The notes under the pieces were generated by a model that worked only from the letters and a program-made list of their open reading frames with translations, did no database searches and had not been told where the DNA came from. A stretch of DNA of 10,924 bases from CAYZDV01 sp964477275 (GTDB lineage: Bacteria; Acidobacteriota; Aminicenantia; Aminicenantales; Aminicenantaceae): NCBI GenBank assembly GCA_964477275.1, contig CAYZDV010000067.1, positions 1 to 10,924 on the forward strand. Reading direction: 5' to 3'. Positions within the stretch are counted from its first letter, which is position 1. Every line of letters begins with the position of its first letter. Shown piece after piece: positions 1 to 6,744 of this stretch. The translations under genes were made by a program, and so were the position numbers.

Positions 1-545
1 CTGGTGACACAGTTATCAGCAGGAGTGTGGATGCACATCATGGGGATCTGGAGAAGCTTGGCCACATCCACGGAACGGGTATGGTTGACGGGCATCAGCC
101 TTCTCTCGATCTCGCTGATCCTTTTTTCCATGAGCTGTTCGGCCACGCTGATGCTGATTCCGTATTTGGCCAGCAGGTCGGCCTGGAGCTTCATGACCTC
201 ATAGAGCTGGGCCAGGGCAAAGCCTTCAGGGTGATGGGCGATGACAAGGTCGATTTTCTCTTTTGCGTCCCTGTTCAGAAGATAGGTCAGGAGCAGCTCT
301 CCGACCTGCATGTCGATCCCGACAATGGTCTTTTTCACATCTGTCGTCAGGTCTCCGTTGAGGATTCTGGTGTCGGAAAAGGGGTTGAGCAGGCGGTCCC
401 TGTCGTAAAGCTCCTTTTCTTCCTCGGTGAAATTTTCGTATTTTTCTTTTTCTTCCTCGAGGATTTTGTCGAGTTCCTCTTTTTCCCGAAGGTCATTGGC
501 GATTCCGATCTCGACGACTTTCTGATACAGCCTTTCGAGCTTCAT
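1..545 (-). CDS. NIF3/DUF34-like metal-binding protein (3' end beyond window)
   Basis: Reading leftward from the ATG at 543-545, 181 codons stay open to the window edge, so the gene is partial at its 3' end. The start has a good ribosome site (AAAGGAG, 7 bases before ATG). The protein opens with about 65 charged, Glu/Lys-rich residues. A block then runs VGIDMQVGELLL (75-86), DLVIAHHPEG (99-108) and MCIHTPADN (170-178). The His-His-Pro motif (H104, H105) and the later HTxxD motif (H173, D177) match the metal ligands of the NIF3 (NGG1p-interacting factor 3, DUF34) family, a dinuclear metal protein family of poorly defined function, often proposed to be hydrolytic. The charged N-terminus differs from the usual short NIF3 start. 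The 184-base gap and separate promoter suggest transcription independent of the four-gene operon upstream. Family assignment is fairly sure; function is unknown. Confidence 0.75.
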   Translation of the reverse strand, partial: MKLERLYQKVVEIGIANDLREKEELDKILEEEKEKYENFTEEEKELYDRDRLLNPFSDTRILNGDLTTDVKKTIVGIDMQVGELLLTYLLNRDAKEKIDLVIAHHPEGFALAQLYEVMKLQADLLAKYGISISVAEQLMEKRISEIERRLMPVNHTRSVDVAKLLQIPMMCIHTPADNCVT

Positions 546-602
546 GGCCTGGCTCCTTTCTTTGATGTCATTCTCTTCTTTTTATGGTTAAAGCGCATGA
601 TT

Positions 603-631
603 TTTATATCCTATTACAAAAAAAGAATCAA
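603..631 (-). promoter_or_regulatory. sigma70-like promoter of the NIF3-like gene
   Basis: On the minus strand there is a -35 box TTGATT (626-631), a 17-base spacer and a -10 box TATAAA (603-608). This predicts a transcript start near 597 and a leader of about 50 bases before the ATG at 545. Spacing and both boxes are close to consensus. No experimental support. Confidence 0.6.
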
Positions 632-729
632 ATTCAGCGGCTTCTCAGGCACTCAGAAAATCCGGCTTGAGGACACCAACCGAACACAAACGCAGTTGTC
701 TGAAGGAAGAGCATAAAACAGAATTCTGG

Positions 730-1764
730 TTATCGGTCAGAAAGGTCGAAGCCCAGGCCGGGATTGGGGGTGGGATAGAGAATACCGTCGCGGAGCATGA
801 CCGCTCCATGAGAAGGATCGTCCACCAGGTCCAGATGTCCGTCCAGGTCGGCATAGTGCACGTTGGGCCGGGCCAGGGCAAAATGGAGACCTGCGGCAAT
901 GCTCAAAGCCGCCTCGTCTATGCAGCCGACCATGACCTCCAGCCCGGCCGATCGGGCGACGGAGTTGATTTGAAGGGCGACGGAGATCCCTCCGACCTTC
1001 ATCAGCTTGATGTTGACCATGTCGACCAGGTCCCGGCGGGCCAGGCGGAAGGCGTCGCGCAGCGTCATCAGGCTCTCGTCGGCCATGACCGGGATTTTCA
1101 CGCTGCTGGTCACCCGGCCGATCAGGTCCGGCTGGCCTTTGGGAGTCGGCTGCTCGAACAGTTCGAGCCGGGCATTTTTTGTCCCTTTGACGAACTTGAG
1201 AGCATCCTCCACAGAGAAGCCCTGGTTGGCGTCGAAGCGCAGCTCGACCTCATTTCCGACAGCTTCTCTGGCCTTGAGAATCCGGGCAATGTCGGAATCG
1301 ACGTCGATTCCTCCTTTAATCTTAAGGCTTTTGAATCCCTGAGCCACCAGGTGCCGAGCCCGATCGACGGTCTTGTCTTCAGGAAGGATGCCGATGGTGA
1401 CGCTGGTCTTGATCCGGTCCCGGAATCCGCCGAGGAGCTTCCAGAGCGGCAGGCCGCAAACTTTGCCCAGAATATCGTGGAGCGCCATGTCCACGGCGGC
1501 GAGAGTGGAGGGCCGGGATTCGAGCCGGGGAGAAATCCGCTCGAGGAGGAGAGCGCGGCGCAGAGGGTCCGAACCTTTCAGGGAGGGCTCGACGATTTCT
1601 CTCATGGCTTTGAGGACGCTCTCGGGTGTCTCACCCGTAATCTGCACATCGGGAGCGGCGCAGCCGAAGCCCGTGAACCCTTTGTCCGTTTCCACCCGCA
1701 GAAAGACGTTGGTGGTTGACTCGACGGTTTCATAAGAGATGGTATAAGGCTCGCGCAGCGGCAT
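730..1764 (-). CDS. Dipeptide epimerase-like enolase-superfamily enzyme (DgcA-like alternative)
   Basis: From ATG 1764 the product has 344 residues and belongs to the muconate-cycloisomerase/dipeptide-epimerase branch of the enolase superfamily. These enzymes abstract the alpha proton of a carboxylate substrate bound to Mg2+. Visible are the KxK pair (K148, K150), metal ligands D178 (FDAN), E204 (FEQP) and D229 (ADES), the opposite lysine region NIKLMK (K253/K256) and a C-terminal DLD (D306, D308). DxD at this position binds the dipeptide amino group in L-Ala-D/L-Glu epimerases, favouring a dipeptide substrate. N-acetyl-D-glutamate racemase (DgcA) is the alternative, because a DUF1611 gene lies in the same operon. 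It is the last operon gene. The true start may be 12 codons upstream, at ACG 1798-1800: AAGGAG sits 6 bases before it, and the extra residues (KIISLKSWPVS) supply the first beta strand expected in this family. ATG 1764 has no ribosome site. Confidence 0.85.
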   Translation of the reverse strand: MPLREPYTISYETVESTTNVFLRVETDKGFTGFGCAAPDVQITGETPESVLKAMREIVEPSLKGSDPLRRALLLERISPRLESRPSTLAAVDMALHDILGKVCGLPLWKLLGGFRDRIKTSVTIGILPEDKTVDRARHLVAQGFKSLKIKGGIDVDSDIARILKAREAVGNEVELRFDANQGFSVEDALKFVKGTKNARLELFEQPTPKGQPDLIGRVTSSVKIPVMADESLMTLRDAFRLARRDLVDMVNIKLMKVGGISVALQINSVARSAGLEVMVGCIDEAALSIAAGLHFALARPNVHYADLDGHLDLVDDPSHGAVMLRDGILYPTPNPGLGFDLSDR

Positions 1765-1805
1765 GGAAACCGGCCAGGATTTGAGGCTGATGATCTTCGT
1801 CTTGC

Positions 1806-1812
1806 ACTCCTT
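1806..1812 (-). promoter_or_regulatory. Ribosome binding site pointing to an ACG start
   Basis: AAGGAGT on the minus strand overlaps the stop codon of the upstream fusion gene (TGA 1812-1814). It lies 6 bases before ACG (1798-1800), which is in frame with the epimerase gene. No in-frame ATG, GTG or TTG exists between the upstream in-frame TGA (1834-1836) and ATG 1764. The site is about 42 bases from that ATG, too far to serve it directly. Confidence 0.6.
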
Positions 1813-4226
1813 CAGTATCTCTTGTGATAAATCTCATCAAGGCTCATGTTTTTCAGGTCCTCCACGAATTCCACAACGTGTTTGACCATGAGAGCCCACA
1901 TTTTCTTGCCCTTCTCGCGGCTCGCTTTGGTCGGGTCACCCAGAACCCCGCTGGGTGAGATCTTGGCGATTCGGGCATACCAGTCGACGCTTCTCTTGGA
2001 GCTGAAGTTGAGATAGCGGCTGGAGAAACGCGGGATGAACTTGCGGACCTTATCGGTCCTCACCATATGGGGCCGAAGAGCCAGGGTGGTGCTGGTTTCG
2101 ATCTCGCCGGCATGGACATCGTTGGGTGTTTCGGTCAGAGCAAGGATGTCTTTCTCGCTGGTCTCGCCGGTTTCCACACAGGTGAAGATGCGGGCGTCCT
2201 GGTTGATCATCTGGGCCGCATAGTGGAGGGCGGGAATGTTTCCGCCGTGACCGTTGATGACCACCAGCTTGGTGATTCCGTTCCTGGCGGCGCTCATTCC
2301 CACCTCATAGACCAGTTGAGAGAGGGTTCTGGGGCTGATGCCCATGGTGCCGCTGAAATCGGCATGATGATAGGAGACGCCGTAGGGAATCAGCGGAAGG
2401 ACAACCGGCTTGGGGTCGCTGCAGGCTGCTGCCACTTCTCTGGCCAGGTAATCAGCGTCAAAAGCGTCCGTGTCCAGGGGCAGGTGCGGCCCGTGCTGTT
2501 CGATGGACCCCACCGGCAGAAGAGCGATGTCCACCTCTTTGAAGCGGTCCTGGGCTTCGGGCCAGGTGAGCTCGCCGAGCAGAAAGGGCATCTTTGTGCG
2601 CCGGCTGGAATGCTCCTCTCTGCTTGAAGACCTGTATCTTTCCCCGGGAAGCTCAAGAGGGTAGGGCGTGGCCAGAGCCGGGTCATTCAACGGGTCGTAT
2701 TCGATCCACAGCCGGCCATGGCGTCTCACGGCACCCTCCGCATGCTCCAGGAAAATCCGGAGCACCGGCTCCCGGAGGTCGACAGGGACCGCGTCAATGG
2801 GAGACCTGTCCGGGTCGAAACGGACCTTCATGATTTCAGGATGTTCCCGGATTTTCAACCCTTTATGGGCCGGAGGAATCAGGCCCTTCTCGTTGAGCAG
2901 GAAAATGAGGTGCTGTGCGCCCGCTGATTCCTGATGAACCCCTTTTTCGACCAGTTCCTCCAGACAGTGCTTCACCTGCGCCTCTGAATAGCCGCAGTGG
3001 GAAGGGTCGGCTCCGAGAGCCATAAGCATCCCCACGATGCGCCGGCATTTTTCGCACTGTCCGCAGGGGCGGATGCGCTCTCCTTCGATATGGGTGGCAT
3101 GGCAGGAGACTTGATGGCGCTGGAGATGGGGAAAGCGCTCGACCAGGATCTTCTCGATAAGAAGTTCGGAGAGAGGCCTGAGGAGCGAGAACTGGGTGAC
3201 ATTCCACTTTTTGCGAATGGAGTAGCGGGTGAGGGTGTTGTCGAAGTATCGGCTCTGGTCGTAGAGTCCGCTGTAATGGGAGATCCCGTGAAAAACGGTT
3301 CTTGCGGTGGTGTCGAATTCGTCGCCGATGGAGAGACGTCCGATGCCTCTTTTCCGGACGATGGGAAGTGCGCCGAAGAGGAAAACCGCCACTGTCCAGA
3401 GGCGAATCGGGTACTCGTCCGAGCGAACAGAGGCGAAATCCGGGCGGATGAAGGGAAAGTGCCTCAGCATCCAGGCAAACAGCCGGTCGGCGTTGGTCCA
3501 GACTCGGGCTGTCCGGGGAAAGTTGGTCGAGAAATAGCGATAGGCGTTTAAGGCCGTGTACCAGTGCCGTCCGGATTCGTTGATGAAGACCGGATGGACC
3601 TCCCGGCCCACTTCCTTGAGCAGCCCGAAGGTGAGGAGACTGTCTTTTCCTCCGCTGGAGAGGACACAGTGGCGGGAGAGGTCGACATTCCAGGCCCGGG
3701 CTTCTTTTTTCGCGTCCAGGCTCCGGGAACGTCCTTCGGGAAAGGCGAGTTTGGCCCGGAGATAGCTCTCCCGCTTCTGGGGAGTGAGCCGGGCGGCGTC
3801 CCCGCGCAGGAAGGGATTGGGCTCGAGAAACTTTTTGACATAGATTTCCCTGGCAGTGTTGCGCATCGTGTCTCTGATGAACTGCCGGTCAATGCTGTCG
3901 AAAATGCCGTGAAAGATGATCTCCCTGCAGAAAAGTCCGTAGTTGATGGCCGCCTGGGCGGCGATCAGATGAGCGAGATTGAGGGATCCGTATTCCTCGG
4001 GGTCGAAAACATCTTCCCCGTAGTTGTAACAGAGCTCGAAATCGTCGCTCCTCCCATTCTGGATCACTCTGTAGCGAGCGGCCAGCCGATGGGGCTCGAC
4101 TCTTGTCGGACCGACCTCCATCCGGTCGATGACTTCAAGAATCTTGAGCGGATCTTCTAACCGTCTGGCGGAACCGGCCGCTTCCGTGGGGTGCAGGGGT
4201 GGCTTCATCTTTTCTGTGTTCCTCAT
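1812..4226 (-). CDS. QueC-like PP-loop ATPase fused to creatininase-family amidohydrolase
   Basis: An 804-residue, two-part protein. The N-terminal half carries the PP-loop SSGGKDS (190-196), which in N-type ATP pyrophosphatases binds ATP and adenylates a carboxylate or carbonyl. A four-cysteine set follows (C375, then CGQCEKC at 388-394), like the zinc site of QueC. Residues about 455-545 are a linker. From about 546 runs a creatininase-type domain: LPVGSIEQHGPHLPLDTD (570-587), YHHADFSGT (619-627), NGHGGN (658-663) and HAGEIET (705-711). E576, H578, D587, H660 and an acidic residue near 708-710 are the likely dinuclear-metal ligands. Creatininase-fold enzymes cleave or form amide/lactam bonds; MftE, a relative, is a peptidase. 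Ligation or activation linked to amide hydrolysis is my inference. The first ATG (4226) lacks a good ribosome site; M7 (4208) has GAGGA about 11 bases upstream and could be used. The DUF1611 gene ends 12 bases upstream. The domain at 546 begins with a Met, suggesting descent from a separate gene. Substrate unknown. Confidence 0.8.
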   Translation of the reverse strand: MRNTEKMKPPLHPTEAAGSARRLEDPLKILEVIDRMEVGPTRVEPHRLAARYRVIQNGRSDDFELCYNYGEDVFDPEEYGSLNLAHLIAAQAAINYGLFCREIIFHGIFDSIDRQFIRDTMRNTAREIYVKKFLEPNPFLRGDAARLTPQKRESYLRAKLAFPEGRSRSLDAKKEARAWNVDLSRHCVLSSGGKDSLLTFGLLKEVGREVHPVFINESGRHWYTALNAYRYFSTNFPRTARVWTNADRLFAWMLRHFPFIRPDFASVRSDEYPIRLWTVAVFLFGALPIVRKRGIGRLSIGDEFDTTARTVFHGISHYSGLYDQSRYFDNTLTRYSIRKKWNVTQFSLLRPLSELLIEKILVERFPHLQRHQVSCHATHIEGERIRPCGQCEKCRRIVGMLMALGADPSHCGYSEAQVKHCLEELVEKGVHQESAGAQHLIFLLNEKGLIPPAHKGLKIREHPEIMKVRFDPDRSPIDAVPVDLREPVLRIFLEHAEGAVRRHGRLWIEYDPLNDPALATPYPLELPGERYRSSSREEHSSRRTKMPFLLGELTWPEAQDRFKEVDIALLPVGSIEQHGPHLPLDTDAFDADYLAREVAAACSDPKPVVLPLIPYGVSYHHADFSGTMGISPRTLSQLVYEVGMSAARNGITKLVVINGHGGNIPALHYAAQMINQDARIFTCVETGETSEKDILALTETPNDVHAGEIETSTTLALRPHMVRTDKVRKFIPRFSSRYLNFSSKRSVDWYARIAKISPSGVLGDPTKASREKGKKMWALMVKHVVEFVEDLKNMSLDEIYHKRY

Positions 4227-4238
4227 GGTTTTTTTCTT

Positions 4239-5315
4239 TCAGTGTCGAAGATAGGGAAGAAAAACGTCGACGATCTCGTCCGCACCGCCGAGAAGGAGAT
4301 CGGCGGCTGGGAGGCCTGTCTGCCTGCGGATGGCGCCGCAGGCCGCAGGGATTTCTTCGCTGGTGAGGTTTTCGTGGTTGATGGTCACCGCTGCCACCCG
4401 TTTTCCGGATATCAGCTCGATGGCTTTTATCTGGACCTCGAGAGGGTGGATGGGATAGCCGGGAAAGCCGTCATACTCCCTGCGGGCAGGCGCGTGCTGG
4501 AGCACGACGAAGTCCGGACGGCCGGCGGCCAGAATCTCAAACCCTCCGGGATAGGCGGGGTTCATCAGGCTGCCCTGGCCTTCGATGATGATGACCTCGG
4601 GCCGGGCTTCTTTCCATGCTGACCAGACCGCATGTTCGATTTCTCCGGCGACAAAATCGTTGACAAGGGAATCCAGGATGATTCCGAAACGGACGCCCTG
4701 CATCCAGGCGGTCTGTCCGGTTCCGATGAGCTCGGCCCGGTGGCCCTTTTCCTGAAATTTTTCGGTCAGCATCCAGGCGGTTGTTCGCTTTCCGATGGCC
4801 GAGTCTGTCCCCAGAACAGCAATTTTCAGTGAGGTGACCTCTTCAATTTTTCCGCAGAAGAAATGGAGTTCATTCCGGGGGGGCGGTTTTCTCACATCGC
4901 GGAGGCGAACGCCGTGTTCTCTGGCCAGGGCGCTGAACTCTGCGTCTTCGGAGAGAAAGTCGTGGAGGCCAGAATCCACGTTCAGGCCGGCGCGGATGGC
5001 CTCGGCGACGGCCCGGCGGTGGTCGGGGCCGAGCCGGCCGCCGTCCGGGGCCAGACCGATGACAAAGTGGCTGGGAGAATGGTTGGACTGAGAAGCTTGA
5101 TCGATGGCCGACTGCAGGTCAGGGTAGATCAGGATGCCGTTGGGCTGGCCGCACAGGAGCTGGCCGGCGTCACAACCGCTGGACTGAGAATCCAGCACGC
5201 CGAGGATTCGATAGCGTTCCGTATGGCGGACAAGGCCATGCGCTGTTTTGCCGTTGGGCGTTCTGAATGCGCCTTCGGAGTAGACCAGGGCATTCCCGTC
5301 AGGAAAGGCATTCAT
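4239..5315 (-). CDS. DUF1611 family P-loop protein (DgcN-like)
   Basis: The product has 358 residues from ATG 5315. An N-terminal Rossmann-like domain (about 1-160; VIGLAPDGGRL at 85-95, SGLHDFL at 115-121) is followed by a P-loop NTPase-like domain with GTDSAIGKRT (169-178), GTGQTAW (198-204) and IEGQGSL (244-250). This is the DUF1611 pattern. One described member, DgcN, acts as an N-acetyltransferase on D-glutamate, paired with the enolase-superfamily racemase DgcA. A homologue of that partner lies in this operon, so a related role in handling a D- or L-amino acid is plausible but unproven. The start overlaps the PLP enzyme stop (ATG 5316-5318, TGA 5315-5317), implying translational coupling. 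Two adjacent ATGs exist (5318, 5315); I prefer 5315 because GGGAG is better spaced from it. The frame stays open to 5492, but that part lies inside the upstream gene and is unlikely to be used. Confidence 0.8.
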   Translation of the reverse strand: MNAFPDGNALVYSEGAFRTPNGKTAHGLVRHTERYRILGVLDSQSSGCDAGQLLCGQPNGILIYPDLQSAIDQASQSNHSPSHFVIGLAPDGGRLGPDHRRAVAEAIRAGLNVDSGLHDFLSEDAEFSALAREHGVRLRDVRKPPPRNELHFFCGKIEEVTSLKIAVLGTDSAIGKRTTAWMLTEKFQEKGHRAELIGTGQTAWMQGVRFGIILDSLVNDFVAGEIEHAVWSAWKEARPEVIIIEGQGSLMNPAYPGGFEILAAGRPDFVVLQHAPARREYDGFPGYPIHPLEVQIKAIELISGKRVAAVTINHENLTSEEIPAACGAIRRQTGLPAADLLLGGADEIVDVFLPYLRH

Positions 5316-6511
5316 CATTTTCTCCCGGTGAGAATCACCACGTAGCGGTCGCTGGGAAGGGACTCCTTGCGGTGAATGTCGAGAAGAGCGATCAAGCCCG
5401 CGGTGGAGGCGGGGAGAATGTTCAGTCCCTCCCGCTCTCTGATTAAACGCGAGAAGTAGAGCATGTTCCTGTCGCTGGCGTAAGACGCCCAACCCTTCGT
5501 ATGGCGAATAGCGAGGAGAGCATGATCGCCGTCAATCGCCTGCCAGTTGATCAATGGCTCGTTCACCGCGGTTTCATGGATTCTTTCCGGCTTGAGGTCA
5601 TCACACCGGGGAATGTTTTTTAAGAACGCGTTGACAATCGGATTCTTTCCGAAGGAGGAGCCGGCGATCATCCGGGGCATCTTTGAGGTCTTGCCCCGGC
5701 GGTAGAGGCTTAAGAAGCCCTTGTAGATTCCGGCAAGGGTTGTTCCGTTGGAGACAGGAGCAGCCACGCATGCTGGAGCATCTCTGAGCTCGTCGTATAT
5801 CTCGTAGGCAATCTCACCATAAGCTCTGAGCTGGAGTGCGGTGTTGGACCCCCCGGGGTTGGCGTCGTAGATTTCCTGGGATTCCGCATGCCGCCTGGAA
5901 AGAAGCACGGCCTGCTCGTAGTCGCCGGTAACCCTGATGAGTTCGGCGCCGCGGTCGGTCATTTCCTTTATCCGGTTGGAGTGGTATGTTTCCGGGATGT
6001 AGATGATGCATCTCAGGCCCGCCAGAGAGGCGGCGAGGGCCATGGCCACGCCGTAGTTGCCGCAGGTGGCCATGGTGATGGCATCGAACCCTCTCCGCAG
6101 GGCATCCAGCACCTGGGTGAATGCGATGCGGTCCTTCTGGGTCCCTGTCGGGTTCCCGCCTTCGAATTTGAGAAAGATCTGACGAAAACCGACTTCCCGC
6201 TCGATATTTCTGGCTCTGGTCAGGTAGGTGTCACCGATCTCGGAATCAACGATGTCTTCATAAGCTTCAAGGCGAACTTCGAGCGGAGAGCTCCTGTCGG
6301 CGGCCACCTTTTTTTGAGTTTCGATCTCGGTGACAATGATGGGGATTTGAGAGGTGGCCTCCTGTGAGAGAAAAAATCCCTGGTTACTGCTGACGTCATT
6401 CTTGAGATTTTGGGTCGCACTGTTCGGGGAATTTGAGGATTTGAGTCCCGGGGATAGGTGGGGAGGCCTGAGTTCTTCAGATGAATCGGGGTTTCCCCCC
6501 TTAGTGTTCAT
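5315..6511 (-). CDS. Threonine synthase-like PLP-dependent enzyme (fold type II)
   Basis: The 398-residue product is a fold-type II PLP enzyme. NPTGTQKDR (120-128) carries the PLP lysine K126; TCGNYG (149-154) matches the Asn loop that contacts the PLP 3'-hydroxyl; APVSNGTTLAG (251-261) matches the phosphate-binding loop. The end (LPASTAGLIALL, VVILTGRK) is typical of the threonine synthase/threonine dehydratase group. It is not a standard ThrC by context: no homoserine or aspartate-family genes adjoin. It could catalyse beta- or gamma-replacement, elimination or racemisation on an amino acid for this operon. The first 50 residues are low-complexity (10 Ser, 7 Asn, 5 Pro) and lie outside the fold. 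No credible in-frame downstream start exists before the conserved region, and the strong promoter at 6540-6568 gives only a short leader, so ATG 6511 is kept despite a weak ribosome site. It is the first gene of the operon. Confidence 0.8.
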   Translation of the reverse strand: MNTKGGNPDSSEELRPPHLSPGLKSSNSPNSATQNLKNDVSSNQGFFLSQEATSQIPIIVTEIETQKKVAADRSSPLEVRLEAYEDIVDSEIGDTYLTRARNIEREVGFRQIFLKFEGGNPTGTQKDRIAFTQVLDALRRGFDAITMATCGNYGVAMALAASLAGLRCIIYIPETYHSNRIKEMTDRGAELIRVTGDYEQAVLLSRRHAESQEIYDANPGGSNTALQLRAYGEIAYEIYDELRDAPACVAAPVSNGTTLAGIYKGFLSLYRRGKTSKMPRMIAGSSFGKNPIVNAFLKNIPRCDDLKPERIHETAVNEPLINWQAIDGDHALLAIRHTKGWASYASDRNMLYFSRLIREREGLNILPASTAGLIALLDIHRKESLPSDRYVVILTGRK

Positions 6512-6539
6512 TTTTAATTCTATCCATTTTTAATATAAA

Positions 6540-6568
6540 TTTATAACACAGCTCTCGAATCGAGTCAA
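6540..6568 (-). promoter_or_regulatory. sigma70-like promoter of the four-gene operon
   Basis: Minus strand: -35 TTGACT (6563-6568), a 17-base spacer, -10 TATAAA (6540-6545). Predicted start near 6533, a leader of about 22 bases before ATG 6511. The -10 lies in a perfect 12-bp AT palindrome, TATAAATTTATA (6534-6545). Confidence 0.7.
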
Positions 6569-6616
6569 TTCCTTTTTCCATGTTGTCGTCATTTCCCGTT
6601 GGCCTTCATTTCTTTT

Positions 6617-6652
6617 TCCGTGATAAGGGTGTGGGCTTTTTTCCATCACGGA
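6617..6652. repeat. Inverted repeat between divergent promoters (possible operator)
   Basis: TCCGTGAT (6617-6624) and ATCACGGA (6645-6652) are perfect 8-bp inverted arms with a 20-base spacer. The pair sits between the divergent -35 boxes (6568 and 6685). Arm centres are 28 bases apart, somewhat under three helical turns. This placement suits a regulator acting on both promoters, but no regulator gene is visible in the window. Confidence 0.4.
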
Positions 6653-6684
6653 TTTGGAATGGCTTCTTCCCCGGTTCCGAATGA

Positions 6685-6713
6685 TTGACTCTTTTTTGAT
6701 AAACTGATATTCT
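6685..6713 (+). promoter_or_regulatory. sigma70-like promoter of the kinase gene
   Basis: TTGACT (6685-6690), a 17-base spacer, TATTCT (6708-6713). Predicted start near 6720, 25 bases before the kinase ATG; AAGGG at 6732-6736 is the ribosome site. Confidence 0.65.
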
Positions 6714-6744
6714 TTCAGCCATCCCGGCGAAAAGGGTTCGAGAG

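Noticed and set aside
720..730. Palindrome CAGAATTCTG with T run after the epimerase stop, as a terminator
   Set aside because: Ten bases with no room for a loop cannot make a stable terminator stem; likely chance.
27..1719. Long open frames on the plus strand (27-716, 667-1719)
   Set aside because: They lie opposite the NIF3-like and epimerase genes, whose minus-strand products carry clear family motifs. The plus-strand translations show no recognisable domain and no ribosome sites.
4239..5492. Extended DUF1611 start at 5492
   Set aside because: The extra 59 residues lie inside the PLP enzyme gene and do not resemble the family. ATG 5315 has a ribosome site and the ATGA overlap expected for coupled genes.
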